Source: Evansella sp041820985
Lineage (GTDB): Bacteria; Bacillota; Bacilli; Bacillales; Salisediminibacteriaceae
Assembly: GCF_041820985.1 (NCBI RefSeq)
Contig: NZ_JBGUAU010000021.1
Location: forward strand, 26,111 to 90,110
Direction of reading: 5' to 3'
Length of the DNA stretch: 64,000 bases
Shown here: positions 45,547 to 54,218 of the stretch, piece by piece
How the letters are laid out: each line of letters opens with the position of its first letter
Numbering within the stretch: the stretch's first letter is position 1
The notes under the pieces: generated by a model
The model's database searches: none
What the model saw: the letters and a program-made list of their open reading frames with translations, nothing else
What the model was told of the DNA's origin: nothing
Position numbers and translations under genes: made by a program

Positions 45547-46610
45547 TACGTTCCACTCTTCGTTCGATAGATCCATCCGTTTATATAGAAAAATAAAGTA
45601 GGTGCTCCACCACTGCGGATGAACTCCCTCCCTTTTTTCCTAAGTTTAGGATCTTTCTTCACCTTATCATCTGCTAAATAAATCGCTAATAAACCATTAC
45701 TAATTAATCGATGAAATTTTGCATGGGGCATGTCCTTCATTCTTTTGTCTGCTTGAAAATAAAAGTACTTCATCCGCTCAATCATTTCCTCTTCATTTTT
45801 ATAATAAAAACAGAAGTTTAAATCTCCCCCTAGTCTGTCTTCCTCTTGATCAATAAAATAATCCATTAAAATATGTATTCCTTGAACCCATGGGAAGTAA
45901 CCCATTTTTATTTTTTCAGCTAACTCTACAGAGAAATTAGGTAAACTGGCAGAATACGCAGTTAAACAGAAAATCCCTAATGTGGAACCGCAACTTGCAG
46001 AAAACTCATACCACGTCATTTGCGGTACTTTATGTTTATGTTCTTCAAACCAAGCTTCAAGTCGTGGGACACGTTCTTCTACCTTCACATGCTTATGAAC
46101 TTGTAGGTCACTGTATAGTTCAGCCAACTCTACATTTGCTGCTTGAACAACAGAATAGCTGGGAAAACTCTTGATGCATTCTTGACAAGTAGTCACAAGT
46201 GCGGCCAAATACCCTCCATCATCTTGCTCATTTCTATATCGATAGTAGTTTTCCAGCTCACTATTAGGATTTAACGCAGCAGGCATAGATTCATGTAAAG
46301 CCCGAAAATCCGTTGGATCAAGAGAAGTGCTTCGATCACATAGATTATCTAAATAATCACTAATCGTTTGATAAGCAACAATAAACTTAATGACGTCTTC
46401 TCTTCTATCCCCTGCCAATAGGCTATAAATGGCACCACCTTCACAGTGAAATGTCTTTGTCTCAATGCTTGCTAATGCTTGCTGCCTTAATTCCGGATTT
46501 GGAATAGCTTCTGCTCGTTTTTTCCATTCATTTAGGTACTCATGTACTTTCGGAAGCACTTTTTTATAGACTTGGTACATTAATGACCAAGAATTTGTTG
46601 GTATCTTCAC
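45546..46610 (-). CDS. ytpB: Tetraprenyl-beta-curcumene synthase YtpB
   Basis: A 354-aa protein of the DUF2600 family. In B. subtilis YtpB cyclises tetraprenyl (C35) diphosphate to tetraprenyl-beta-curcumene, precursor of sesquarterpenes found in spores. Conserved segments TKTFHCEGGAIYSLLAG, YQTISDYLDNLCDRS (acidic metal-binding region), QGIHILMDYFIDQEED and FHRLISNGLLAIYLAD are all present. I choose the GTG at 46610 because the protein then begins like the B. subtilis one; a TTG nine codons earlier is possible, with GGGAG 9 nt upstream. It lies downstream of ytpA. Confidence 0.9.
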   Translation of the reverse strand: MKIPTNSWSLMYQVYKKVLPKVHEYLNEWKKRAEAIPNPELRQQALASIETKTFHCEGGAIYSLLAGDRREDVIKFIVAYQTISDYLDNLCDRSTSLDPTDFRALHESMPAALNPNSELENYYRYRNEQDDGGYLAALVTTCQECIKSFPSYSVVQAANVELAELYSDLQVHKHVKVEERVPRLEAWFEEHKHKVPQMTWYEFSASCGSTLGIFCLTAYSASLPNFSVELAEKIKMGYFPWVQGIHILMDYFIDQEEDRLGGDLNFCFYYKNEEEMIERMKYFYFQADKRMKDMPHAKFHRLISNGLLAIYLADDKVKKDPKLRKKGREFIRSGGAPTLFFYINGWIYRTKSGT

Positions 46611-46663
46611 TTTCCTTCTCTCCCATCTTCCGTTCAATTGCTCTTACTCCCTCTAAAATTTAT

Positions 46664-46704
46664 AGAGTCACTGAAAACGAGAGTTACGTATTTTCAGTGA
46701 CTCT
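46664..46704. other. 14-bp inverted repeat between ytpA and ytpB
   Basis: agagtcactgaaaa (46664-46677) pairs with ttttcagtgactct (46691-46704). It could be a terminator for ytpA (weak T tract) or a leader structure of ytpB. Confidence 0.6.
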
Positions 46705-46794
46705 GGTTTTAAATATGATCTTAGAAGGATTTACTTTCTAAACCCTTCCGTCTACAAAAAACGGTCACTACTTTTAATAATAGTACTTACTTTA

Positions 46795-47580
46795 TCATGT
46801 CAGCTGAATAGTAACAAATGCTAGGAGGTGTGCAAGAACCTTATTTTTCTCAGGCTCGTTCAACACTTCGTGATACAACCCATCCCATTCTTTATAATAT
46901 TTATCATGAATAGGAAGTTGATTAAACCAGGGAGTGACATTTTCTTTATTCACAATCAAATCATTTCCTCCTTGAGTCACAAGTAGCGGAATGTCTGGAA
47001 AGTCTCCTACACGATTGTGGGCATTTTTCATCGCTTTTACAAGTTCTCTATACCAACGAACACTTACATGTTTAATTAATCGGTTGTCACCTAAATCGCG
47101 TTTCCTCATCACCTCATCCCTAGTTCCAGAACCTGGAGCAAGCCCAGATGGAAATCGAAGACTTGGAGATACTACATTTAATGTTTTCGTTAGAGCTTTT
47201 TTTGAAAAACCAGGATCATTCACTAATCCTAAACATGGGGAAGATAATACCACAACATTAGGTAATTCTTCCTCGTCCATGGTGAGAAGTGTGTTGATAG
47301 AAATTAAGCCCCCCATACTATGTCCGAGTAAAATGATAGGTAAATCGTACTTCCTTGCCTCTTTAAGCCAGGTATTTACTACTGTAATATAATCTTGAAA
47401 GGAGGTGATATGACCTCTAGGTCCTTCCGTTGTTCCTTGTCCAGGTAAATCCCCCATTATCACATGATAGTTTAATTGGTTTAACTTCTTAATCACCCAC
47501 TTATACCGAACATGATATTCACCTGCACCATGCACAATAACAAAAACACCTTTTGGTTTCGTTGCTTCCCACTTCCACAT
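46795..47580 (-). CDS. ytpA: Lysophospholipase-like alpha/beta hydrolase YtpA
   Basis: A 261-aa monoacylglycerol-lipase-type hydrolase. The nucleophile Ser is in LLGHSMGG (about residue 88), the acid in GGNDLIVN and the His in GLYHEVLNE; HGAGEYHVRY near the N-terminus is the oxyanion region. In B. subtilis YtpA is linked to synthesis of the lysophospholipid antibiotic bacilysocin. The gene precedes ytpB on the same strand with 184 nt between them, which includes an inverted repeat. Confidence 0.93.
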   Translation of the reverse strand: MWKWEATKPKGVFVIVHGAGEYHVRYKWVIKKLNQLNYHVIMGDLPGQGTTEGPRGHITSFQDYITVVNTWLKEARKYDLPIILLGHSMGGLISINTLLTMDEEELPNVVVLSSPCLGLVNDPGFSKKALTKTLNVVSPSLRFPSGLAPGSGTRDEVMRKRDLGDNRLIKHVSVRWYRELVKAMKNAHNRVGDFPDIPLLVTQGGNDLIVNKENVTPWFNQLPIHDKYYKEWDGLYHEVLNEPEKNKVLAHLLAFVTIQLT

Positions 47581-47684
47581 ATATATACCTCCCCGTATAT
47601 TACTTTCTTTACTTACTATATTCTAATTTTTTACATATACTAGTCAAGTGACATCATAATGACATTTCTAAATCAATTTTTTAT

Positions 47685-47957
47685 AGGCTACCCTGAAAAT
47701 ATTGGTATCGTACTATGTAGTAATACTAACTTTGTTGGTTTGTATCCATTCGCTCCAGCCTGCTCACTTTTCTGTGGGGAGTTGTCGAGCCACCTCACGA
47801 CTTCGTCGCTACAGTGTCTCGTTAAATTCCGCTCATTCATATATAGTTGTGAGTACTAACCAACTTCTAGTCAGCGTATTTTCATCCTTCATGGTGCAAT
47901 TTTCAGTAGCCTTCCAGGCAAGTGGAAAAAATCAAGCATTGTCCTTTAACGTAGCCT
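47685..47957 (+). mobile_element. Dispersed repeat family A, complete copy 5 (273 bp)
   Basis: Starts aggctaccctgaaaat and ends ctttaacgtagcct, so the outer seven bases AGGCTAC and GTAGCCT are exact inverted repeats. The inside has the shared blocks (ttgttggtttgtatccattcg, ctgtggggagttgtcgag, cttcatggtgcaattttcag). No transposase is encoded. It has the features of a non-autonomous element; a target-site duplication was not evident. Confidence 0.8.
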
Positions 47958-47991
47958 TTTGATAAAATGTGAAAAAAGGAGGATTCAAATA

Positions 47992-48504
47992 ATGATATAC
48001 CCTTATAAAGATAAACACCCAGAAATAGATGAGTCTGCTTTTATTGCGGACGGAGTAGTGATAACCGGAGATGTTTCTATCGGTGAAAAATCAAGTGTTT
48101 GGTTTAATACTGTAATTCGTGGAGATGTAGCACCTACACTCATTGGCAAGCATGTAAATATACAGGATAATTCTGTGTTGCATCAAAGTCCCAATGCACC
48201 ATTAGTACTAGAAGACGGTGTTACGATTGGCCATCAATGTATATTACATAGTTGTGTTGTAAAAAAACATGCTCTTGTGGGAATGGGATCAACTATTTTA
48301 GATGGTGCAGAAATTGGTGAAAACGCATTTATCGGGGCCGGTAGTTTAGTTTCACCGGGCAAGAAAATCCCCCCGAGAACATTAGCGTTTGGTAGACCAG
48401 CGAAAGTAGTTAGAAAGCTAACAGATAAAGATATAATGGAAATGGATCGTATTCGAAGAGAGTATGTTGAAAAAGGACAGTATTATAAAACTTTACAAAA
48501 ATAG
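47992..48504 (+). CDS. ytoA: Gamma-type carbonic anhydrase-like protein YtoA
   Basis: A 170-aa left-handed beta-helix protein built of hexapeptide repeats. The three zinc-ligand His of gamma carbonic anhydrases are present in DNSVLHQSP and IGHQCILHS. Such trimers may hydrate CO2, but activity varies in the family. AAGGAGG lies 9 nt before the ATG at 47992; an earlier in-frame ATG overlaps the upstream repeat and is rejected. It ends at a terminator shared with metK. Confidence 0.93.
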   Translation: MIYPYKDKHPEIDESAFIADGVVITGDVSIGEKSSVWFNTVIRGDVAPTLIGKHVNIQDNSVLHQSPNAPLVLEDGVTIGHQCILHSCVVKKHALVGMGSTILDGAEIGENAFIGAGSLVSPGKKIPPRTLAFGRPAKVVRKLTDKDIMEMDRIRREYVEKGQYYKTLQK

Positions 48505-48523
48505 TTGTATTTATTATGACAGG

Positions 48524-48555
48524 AAAAGGGAGTATCTATGGATACTCCCTTTTTC
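48524..48555 (+). terminator. Bidirectional terminator between ytoA and metK
   Basis: aaaagggagtatc pairs with gatactccctttt around a TATG loop, with T and A runs. Confidence 0.9.
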
Positions 48556-48560
48556 ATTAC

Positions 48561-49769
48561 TTATTTTGAAGCCCTTAACGCTTGTTCTTTTAGAGTTGCT
48601 GCTTTATCTGTTTTTTCCCACGGAACATCTAAGTCCGTTCGTCCGAAATGCCCATATGCTGCCGTTTGTTTATATATTGGACGGCGAAGGTCCAACATTT
48701 TAATGATTCCTGCAGGACGTAAATCAAAGTTATCTCGCACTACATCAACCAAGATTTCTTCGGAAACTGCCCCTGTTCCAAACGTATCAATGGAAATAGA
48801 CACAGGCTGTGCTACACCAATAGCATAAGCTAATTGTACTTCACAACGATCCGCAAGACCAGCGGCCACTATATTTTTCGCAACATATCGTGCTGCATAT
48901 GCTGCTGAACGGTCTACTTTTGTAGGATCCTTCCCTGAGAAAGCTCCTCCACCATGGCGAGCATATCCACCATAAGTATCAACGATGATTTTTCTTCCTG
49001 TTAATCCAGCATCTCCTTGGGGCCCACCAATAACAAAACGCCCAGTAGGATTGATAAAATATTTAGTGTTTTCATCAATTAATTCAGCTGGCACAATTGG
49101 TTTGATTACATGCTCTTTTAAATCAGCTACAATTTGATCATTTGTCACTTCTGGATGATGCTGTGTTGAAATAACAATTGTATCAATTCTTTTTGGTTGA
49201 TTATTTTCATCATATTCAACCGTTACTTGTGTTTTTCCATCAGGTCGTAAATAACCAATCGTTTCTTTTTTCCTCACTTCACTTAAACGACGAGAAAGTT
49301 GATGTGATAATGAAATTGGAAGAGGCATTAGCTCCGGTGTTTGGTTATCAGCGTAACCAAACATTAAACCTTGGTCCCCAGCACCAATTGCTTCAATTTC
49401 GTTATCACTCATTTGTCCTTCACGAGCTTCCAATGCTCTATCAACACCTTGAGCAATATCAGGTGATTGCTCATCAATCGATGTTAATACAGCACAAGTT
49501 TCATAGTCGAAACCATATTTTGCTCTTGTGTAACCAATTCCTTTTATTGTTTCACGAACAATCTTTGGAATATCTACATATGTGCTTGTACTTATTTCAC
49601 CCGCGACTAAAACAAGGCCTGTATTTACAGATGTCTCACAAGCTACACGAGCGTTCGGATCTTTGGTTAATATTTCATCTAAAATGGCATCAGAAATTTG
49701 ATCACAAATTTTATCTGGATGCCCTTCTGTTACTGACTCAGAAGTAAATAAACGACGTTTTTCTGCCAC
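48561..49769 (-). CDS. metK: S-adenosylmethionine synthetase
   Basis: MetK makes SAM from methionine and ATP. The 402-aa protein has the N-terminal TEGHPDKICDQISDA (catalytic His and metal Asp), the signature GAGDQGLMFGYA, and GGGAFSGKDPTKVDRSAAY (the P-loop-like signature). It is under the SAM riboswitch described upstream, so synthesis falls when SAM is plentiful. It is divergent from pckA as in B. subtilis; ytnA and asnB, which I recall between ytoA and metK there, are absent. Confidence 0.98.
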   Translation of the reverse strand: MAEKRRLFTSESVTEGHPDKICDQISDAILDEILTKDPNARVACETSVNTGLVLVAGEISTSTYVDIPKIVRETIKGIGYTRAKYGFDYETCAVLTSIDEQSPDIAQGVDRALEAREGQMSDNEIEAIGAGDQGLMFGYADNQTPELMPLPISLSHQLSRRLSEVRKKETIGYLRPDGKTQVTVEYDENNQPKRIDTIVISTQHHPEVTNDQIVADLKEHVIKPIVPAELIDENTKYFINPTGRFVIGGPQGDAGLTGRKIIVDTYGGYARHGGGAFSGKDPTKVDRSAAYAARYVAKNIVAAGLADRCEVQLAYAIGVAQPVSISIDTFGTGAVSEEILVDVVRDNFDLRPAGIIKMLDLRRPIYKQTAAYGHFGRTDLDVPWEKTDKAATLKEQALRASK

Positions 49770-49894
49770 AGTACGTACCTCCTTATTTCTTTTCCCATTT
49801 AGGATATGTTTATTGAAGCGACGGTACTCGTTTCCCAGCAGAATGGTACTAATCGATAATCAGACTTCACCAATTTTTATTATAAAAACAAGCA

Positions 49895-50075
49895 ATAAAA
49901 AAGCCTTTTCCAAGTGAGGAAAAGGTAATCCCATTCGCCTTTCTCCTCTTATCGCTCAAGACATATTTGTATATATGTCTTGCAGGTTAGCACCGTTCAC
50001 CTTTTTTTCGTAGGTGATGGTTGCTGGGCTTCTTCGGGCCTGTCCCTCCGCCATCTCGGAATAAGAGTATCCATC
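49895..50075 (-). promoter_or_regulatory. SAM-I (S-box) riboswitch of metK
   Basis: On the minus strand the aptamer starts with CTCTTATTCCGAG (about 50067-50055), then ATGGCGGAGGGA, the hairpin GGCCCGAAGAAGCCC, AGCAACC, GGTGCTAACCTGC and the closing GAGCGATAAGAG, all S-box landmarks. The expression platform is a terminator, accttttcctcacttggaaaaggc with a T run (49897-49926). Binding of SAM should favour termination. Confidence 0.96.
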
Positions 50076-50086
50076 CATTCGCAAAA

Positions 50087-50115
50087 AGAATAACTGATTT
50101 CCTATGAACTGTCAA
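50087..50115 (-). promoter_or_regulatory. Sigma-A promoter of the metK riboswitch transcript
   Basis: On the minus strand TTGACA (50115-50110) and TATTCT (50092-50087) with a 17-nt spacer, just before the S-box aptamer. Confidence 0.85.
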
Positions 50116-50293
50116 CCAATATTATCCTATATGGCTCGGCAAGCAATCTTCTCATACATATATTTCAAATGTATTTTCTATTAAATGATTACGAAATTTT
50201 CCCTTCATACTTATCTTTAGTTTGTAATTAGATGGATAATTCATTCAGGTAAAATTATACAAAGAAAAAACGAAAAAAACTATGATAAAACAG

Positions 50294-50348
50294 TTACAAA
50301 CCTCCAACAATTAGTATATACTAATTTTATATTAACGTTATACTAATT
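50294..50348 (+). promoter_or_regulatory. pckA promoter with overlapping operator-like repeats
   Basis: TTACAA (50294-50299) and TATACT (50317-50322) with a 17-nt spacer form a likely promoter. The -10 lies in an 18-bp palindrome aattagtatatactaatt (50309-50326). The half TATACTAATT occurs again at 50339-50348, 22 bp away, about two helical turns. In B. subtilis pckA is repressed by CcpN on glucose; whether this is its operator is a guess. Confidence 0.55.
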
Positions 50349-50400
50349 AAAGTTTAATATCTTATATAAGATATTCAGTGTAACTAGAAGGGGTGAAAAA

Positions 50401-51987
50401 ATGAGTACAGTACAATTTGAACTGGAATTAGAACGCTTATTGCAAAGAAGTGATAAAGTTTTCTATGATTTGCCTGTTGCTCAATTAGTTGAAAGGGCAC
50501 TAGTAAGAAAGGAAGGGATTCTAACTTCTAGTGGAGCATTTCAAGCTACAACCGGACAATATACTGGTCGTTCACCAAAAGACAAATTTATCGTCCATGA
50601 ACGTTCCATACAAAAAAATATTGAATGGGGAAAAGTAAACCAACCAATATCCTCTGCTCATTTTGAGCGTCTATATTCTAAAGTGTTACACTATTTGAGT
50701 AAAAAAGGAGAATTATTTGTCCGCCACGGATATGTAGGTGCAGATAAAAAAAACAATGTTTCCCTTAGAATTATCAATGAACTAGCATGGCATAATTTAT
50801 TTGCTAGACAATTATTCATCAGACCTTCCGAAGAGGAATTATCAACGTTTCTCCCTGAGTTTACTATCATTTCTGCACCTGGTTTTAGTGCAGACCCAGT
50901 ACATGATGGAACAAATTCTGAAGCTTTTGTTATTATTTCTTTTGAAAAGAAAACAGTTTTAATTGGTGGAACAGAGTATGCAGGAGAAATGAAGAAATCC
51001 ATATTCTCTGTTATGAATTATCTATTACCTGATCAAAACGTTCTTCCAATGCATTGTTCAGCCAATGTTGGAGAAGAAGGAGATGTGGCACTATTCTTTG
51101 GTTTATCTGGAACTGGTAAAACAACACTTTCTGCCGACCCTTATCGAAATTTAATTGGTGATGATGAACACGGTTGGTCCACAACTGGTGTGTTCAATAT
51201 CGAGGGTGGTTGTTATGCAAAATGCATCAACTTATCACCAGAAAAGGAACCACAAATCTATAGGGCATTGCGGTTTGGTTCAGTATTGGAAAATGTAGTA
51301 GTGGATGAGAAAACAAGGGAAGCAAATTATGGTAACACTTTTTATACAGAAAATACTCGTGCAGCTTATCCCATTGAGTCCATTCCCAATGCTATAAATC
51401 CAAGTATTTCTGGTCATCCTAGCACTATTATTTTTCTTACTGCAGATGCATTTGGAGTGCTTCCTCCGATTAGTAAATTAACGAAGGAACAGGCGATGTA
51501 CCACTTTTTATCGGGATATACAAGTAAGTTAGCTGGAACAGAGCGGGGTGTTACAAAACCAGAAGCTACCTTTTCCACATGTTTTGGTGCACCATTTCTT
51601 CCTCTTCCTCCATATCGATATGCGAGTATGTTAGGTCAGAAAATATCAGAGCATAATGTGGATGTTTTTCTTGTTAACACCGGATGGTCTGGTGGCCCTT
51701 ATGGAGTGGGGAAAAGAATGGATTTAGCCTATACTAGAGCAATGGTTCGAGCTGCTTTACAAGGAGAATTAAATACGGTTGAAACTACAAGGGACCCAGT
51801 GTTTGGACTTCATATTCCTGCACATTGTCCTGGTGTTCCTGATGAATTATTACAGCCTATGAAAACATGGAAAAATAAAGAGGATTATAAGGAAAAAGCC
51901 CTGCTCCTTGCACAAAAATTTCAAACTAACTTTGAACAATTCTACTCTGTATCTCTTGCTGTGAAAAATTCTGGACCGAATATATAA
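50401..51987 (+). CDS. pckA: Phosphoenolpyruvate carboxykinase (ATP)
   Basis: PckA turns oxaloacetate into PEP with ATP, the entry step of gluconeogenesis. The 528-aa protein shows the substrate loop TGRSPKDKF, the kinase-1a P-loop GLSGTGKTTLSAD, the kinase-2/metal loop IGDDEHGWS and the lid segment ending EATFSTCFGAPF. The start follows GAAGGGGTG. It is transcribed divergently from metK with its own promoter. A family B repeat follows the stop. Confidence 0.97.
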   Translation: MSTVQFELELERLLQRSDKVFYDLPVAQLVERALVRKEGILTSSGAFQATTGQYTGRSPKDKFIVHERSIQKNIEWGKVNQPISSAHFERLYSKVLHYLSKKGELFVRHGYVGADKKNNVSLRIINELAWHNLFARQLFIRPSEEELSTFLPEFTIISAPGFSADPVHDGTNSEAFVIISFEKKTVLIGGTEYAGEMKKSIFSVMNYLLPDQNVLPMHCSANVGEEGDVALFFGLSGTGKTTLSADPYRNLIGDDEHGWSTTGVFNIEGGCYAKCINLSPEKEPQIYRALRFGSVLENVVVDEKTREANYGNTFYTENTRAAYPIESIPNAINPSISGHPSTIIFLTADAFGVLPPISKLTKEQAMYHFLSGYTSKLAGTERGVTKPEATFSTCFGAPFLPLPPYRYASMLGQKISEHNVDVFLVNTGWSGGPYGVGKRMDLAYTRAMVRAALQGELNTVETTRDPVFGLHIPAHCPGVPDELLQPMKTWKNKEDYKEKALLLAQKFQTNFEQFYSVSLAVKNSGPNI

Positions 51988-51992
51988 ATAAG

Positions 51993-52115
51993 AAAAGCGC
52001 AATGCGCCCTCTCAGGACCGAAATGCAAATGTTCTGGACAATAAAAAGTGCTTTTTACTTTTTAATCGGCCAGGTTATTTGACACGAGGTCCTGGCGCAT
52101 GGAGCTAGACACCTT
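51993..52115 (+). repeat. Dispersed repeat family B, copy 3
   Basis: Contains gaccgaaatgcaaatgttct and a hairpin at 52034-52073 with CTGG/CCAG at the base, then cacgaggtcctggcgcatgg and agctagacacc, which match the region near 19620 closely. Confidence 0.8.
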
Positions 52116-52149
52116 TCTAAGTTCAAAAAAATTTTATAAATTCTTATCC

Positions 52150-52188
52150 TTTAATAAAATGGTAGGCATCCCCAGTGCCTACCACTTT
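52150..52188 (-). terminator. Terminator of ytmA
   Basis: ggtaggca (52161-52168) and tgcctacc (52176-52183), extended by A/T pairs; TTTTATT follows on the minus strand. Confidence 0.85.
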
Positions 52189-52978
52189 ATCCTTTGCTCC
52201 TTTTTTCCACCTTTCTCAGCCAGGCAGTTACCTCCCTTGTAATAGCTAACTGCTCTTTCACTAACAATGTGTGACCTACCCCATCGAATAACCAACTTTC
52301 TACATCCTTCTTTTCTTCATTTAATTTATTTTCCAATAAGATGGCATGTTGTAAACCTACACTTTTATCATCTTTTCCGTGAACTATTAAGATAGGACAA
52401 TTCATACTTTCTGTATACATAATTGGTGATCGTTCTAAGTACGCTTCTATGTTTTTTTCCGGTGATCCACCTGTAACTTTTCTTAACATTTTACGTAAGT
52501 CCGGTCGCTCTTCATAAGTGAAAGCTAAATCTGACACTCCCCCCCAGGTTACCATTGACGTTGCTTTTCTCTCCTTACAAACAAACGCTGCCATCATACC
52601 TCCTCGAGAAAAACCAACAACATGGATATACTTCGTTACATTTCCCCTGCTGTACAACACATCGTATGCAGCTATGGCATCTACTCGGTCTTCCCCTCCA
52701 AAATCCTCCGTACCTTCCCCGCCTAAGTTACCGCGATAAAATGGTGCAAATACAACGAAACCTTCTGAAGCATATTGAGTAATTCGCGATATTCGAACCA
52801 TCCCAACATGACGGATTCCTCCACGTAAGTATAAAAGCCCAGAATAATTCCCTTTTTTCACAGGTTCCAACAGGTATCCTTTAACTTTTAACTCCCCTGA
52901 TTTGTATGTAACGATAGAAAGTTTTAAGTCTTCACTAGGGGAAGGGATTACTGTTTCATCAAGTATTAAATCATCCAT
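52187..52978 (-). CDS. ytmA: S9-type alpha/beta hydrolase YtmA
   Basis: A 263-aa hydrolase of the prolyl oligopeptidase-like (S9) group without a beta-propeller. The catalytic Ser is in VVGFSRGGMMA (about residue 125), the Asp in HGKDDKSV and the His in GVGHTLLVK. The true substrate is unknown; it may be a peptidase or esterase. No signal peptide is seen. The start at 52978 is preceded by a purine-rich GGAAAGG. Confidence 0.9.
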   Translation of the reverse strand: MDDLILDETVIPSPSEDLKLSIVTYKSGELKVKGYLLEPVKKGNYSGLLYLRGGIRHVGMVRISRITQYASEGFVVFAPFYRGNLGGEGTEDFGGEDRVDAIAAYDVLYSRGNVTKYIHVVGFSRGGMMAAFVCKERKATSMVTWGGVSDLAFTYEERPDLRKMLRKVTGGSPEKNIEAYLERSPIMYTESMNCPILIVHGKDDKSVGLQHAILLENKLNEEKKDVESWLFDGVGHTLLVKEQLAITREVTAWLRKVEKRSKG

Positions 52979-53107
52979 GAATACGCACCTTTCCGTTTAT
53001 GACTACATTTAAAATAACATTTTTTCTGTTCTGAATCACATTTTATGATCTTTCTTCATAATTTATCACATCAGCGTATACCTATTCTTTTCAGGAGGGA
53101 AACAAAA

Positions 53108-54106
53108 ATGAAATTGGTGAAATACGGGTTATTAATTTTTATTTTATTAACAACTGCGTTTTTAGCTGCGTGTAGTTCAGATAATGATGATTTAACAGAA
53201 GTTAGAGTAGGGGAGGTTACTAGATCAATATTTTATGCCCCACAATACGTAGCGTTATCCCAAGGTTTCTTTGAAGATGAAGGTCTTGATGTAGATTTGA
53301 CGACTACATGGGGTGGAGATACGACAATGACGACACTCCTATCGGATGGAATTGATATTGCTCTTGTTGGGGCAGAAACATCCATTTATGTATATGCTCA
53401 AGAGGCAAATGATCCCGCGATTAACTTCGCCCAACTAACACAAACGGATGGAACATTCCTTGTATCACGAGAACCTGTTGAGAACTTTGAGTGGGATGAC
53501 TTAAAAGGAAGTACATTTCTTGGTCAACGTGCTGGTGGTATGCCGCAAATGGTTGGTGAGTTTGTGTTAAAGCAACATGGAATTGATCCCCATAATGAGC
53601 TTGAATTAATTCAAAATATCGACTTTGGGAATATTCCTTCTGCCTTTGCATCAGGTACGGGAGATTACGTTCAGCTATTTGAACCACAAGCAACTCAATT
53701 TGAGGAAGATGGAATTGGTTATATCGTAGACTCCTTTGGAACTCAATCAGGTAACATTCCATATACTGTGTATATGGCAAAAGCAAGTTATTTAGATAAA
53801 AACTCAGAGACAATTGAAAAATTCACAAGAGCACTATATCGTGCACAACAATGGGTGCAAGAACAACCGGCAGACGTTGTAGCGAAAGCTATTGTGGATT
53901 ATTTTGAGGATACTTCTTTAGAAACAATTGAGCAAGTTGTAGAACGCTACCGTGATCAAGGATCTTATGCTGAAGCACCATTATTGCAAGAAGAAGCATG
54001 GTATTTACTTCAGGAAATCATGGAAGAAGCTGGAGAGTTACCAATGGAAGTTCCATATAGTGATTTGGTTGATACTGATGTTTCAACAAAAATTATGAAT
54101 GAATAA
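53108..54106 (+). CDS. ytlA: ABC transporter substrate-binding lipoprotein YtlA
   Basis: A 332-aa exported solute-binding lipoprotein of the SsuA/THI5-like (NMT1) group. The lipobox is LAAC (Cys at about residue 22), followed by a two-lobe periplasmic-binding fold with the usual opening VRVGEVTRSIFYAPQYVALSQGFFEDEGL. Such proteins carry sulfonates, thiamine pyrimidine precursors or related compounds; no TPP riboswitch is seen upstream, so the substrate is open. AGGAGG is 9 nt before the ATG at 53108; a longer frame upstream is rejected. It heads the ytlA-ytlC-ytlD transporter genes. Confidence 0.93.
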   Translation: MKLVKYGLLIFILLTTAFLAACSSDNDDLTEVRVGEVTRSIFYAPQYVALSQGFFEDEGLDVDLTTTWGGDTTMTTLLSDGIDIALVGAETSIYVYAQEANDPAINFAQLTQTDGTFLVSREPVENFEWDDLKGSTFLGQRAGGMPQMVGEFVLKQHGIDPHNELELIQNIDFGNIPSAFASGTGDYVQLFEPQATQFEEDGIGYIVDSFGTQSGNIPYTVYMAKASYLDKNSETIEKFTRALYRAQQWVQEQPADVVAKAIVDYFEDTSLETIEQVVERYRDQGSYAEAPLLQEEAWYLLQEIMEEAGELPMEVPYSDLVDTDVSTKIMNE

Positions 54107-54128
54107 ATAAACTGACTGTTGCCTACTT

Positions 54129-54155
54129 GCCCACTATGAAGGGATCATAGTGGGC
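54129..54155 (+). other. Intercistronic hairpin between ytlA and ytlC
   Basis: gcccactatg pairs perfectly with catagtgggc around a 7-nt loop, with no T run after it. A second small hairpin, tcagaa...ttctga, lies just before the ytlC ribosome site. The first may protect the ytlA message or reduce read-through so the binding protein is made in excess. Confidence 0.65.
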
Positions 54156-54218
54156 GGGCAACGTCTAGGAACATTCAATATGAGTCAGAAGAAATTCTGA
54201 TTCAGTTAGGAGGTTACA

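Noticed and set aside
49178..49747. A 189-codon open frame antisense to metK
   Set aside because: Translation is rich in Leu, His and Gln, typical of antisense frames, and metK is certain.
52979..53107. TPP riboswitch upstream of ytlA
   Set aside because: Searched for the CTGAGA and ACCTGATCTGG landmarks and found neither.
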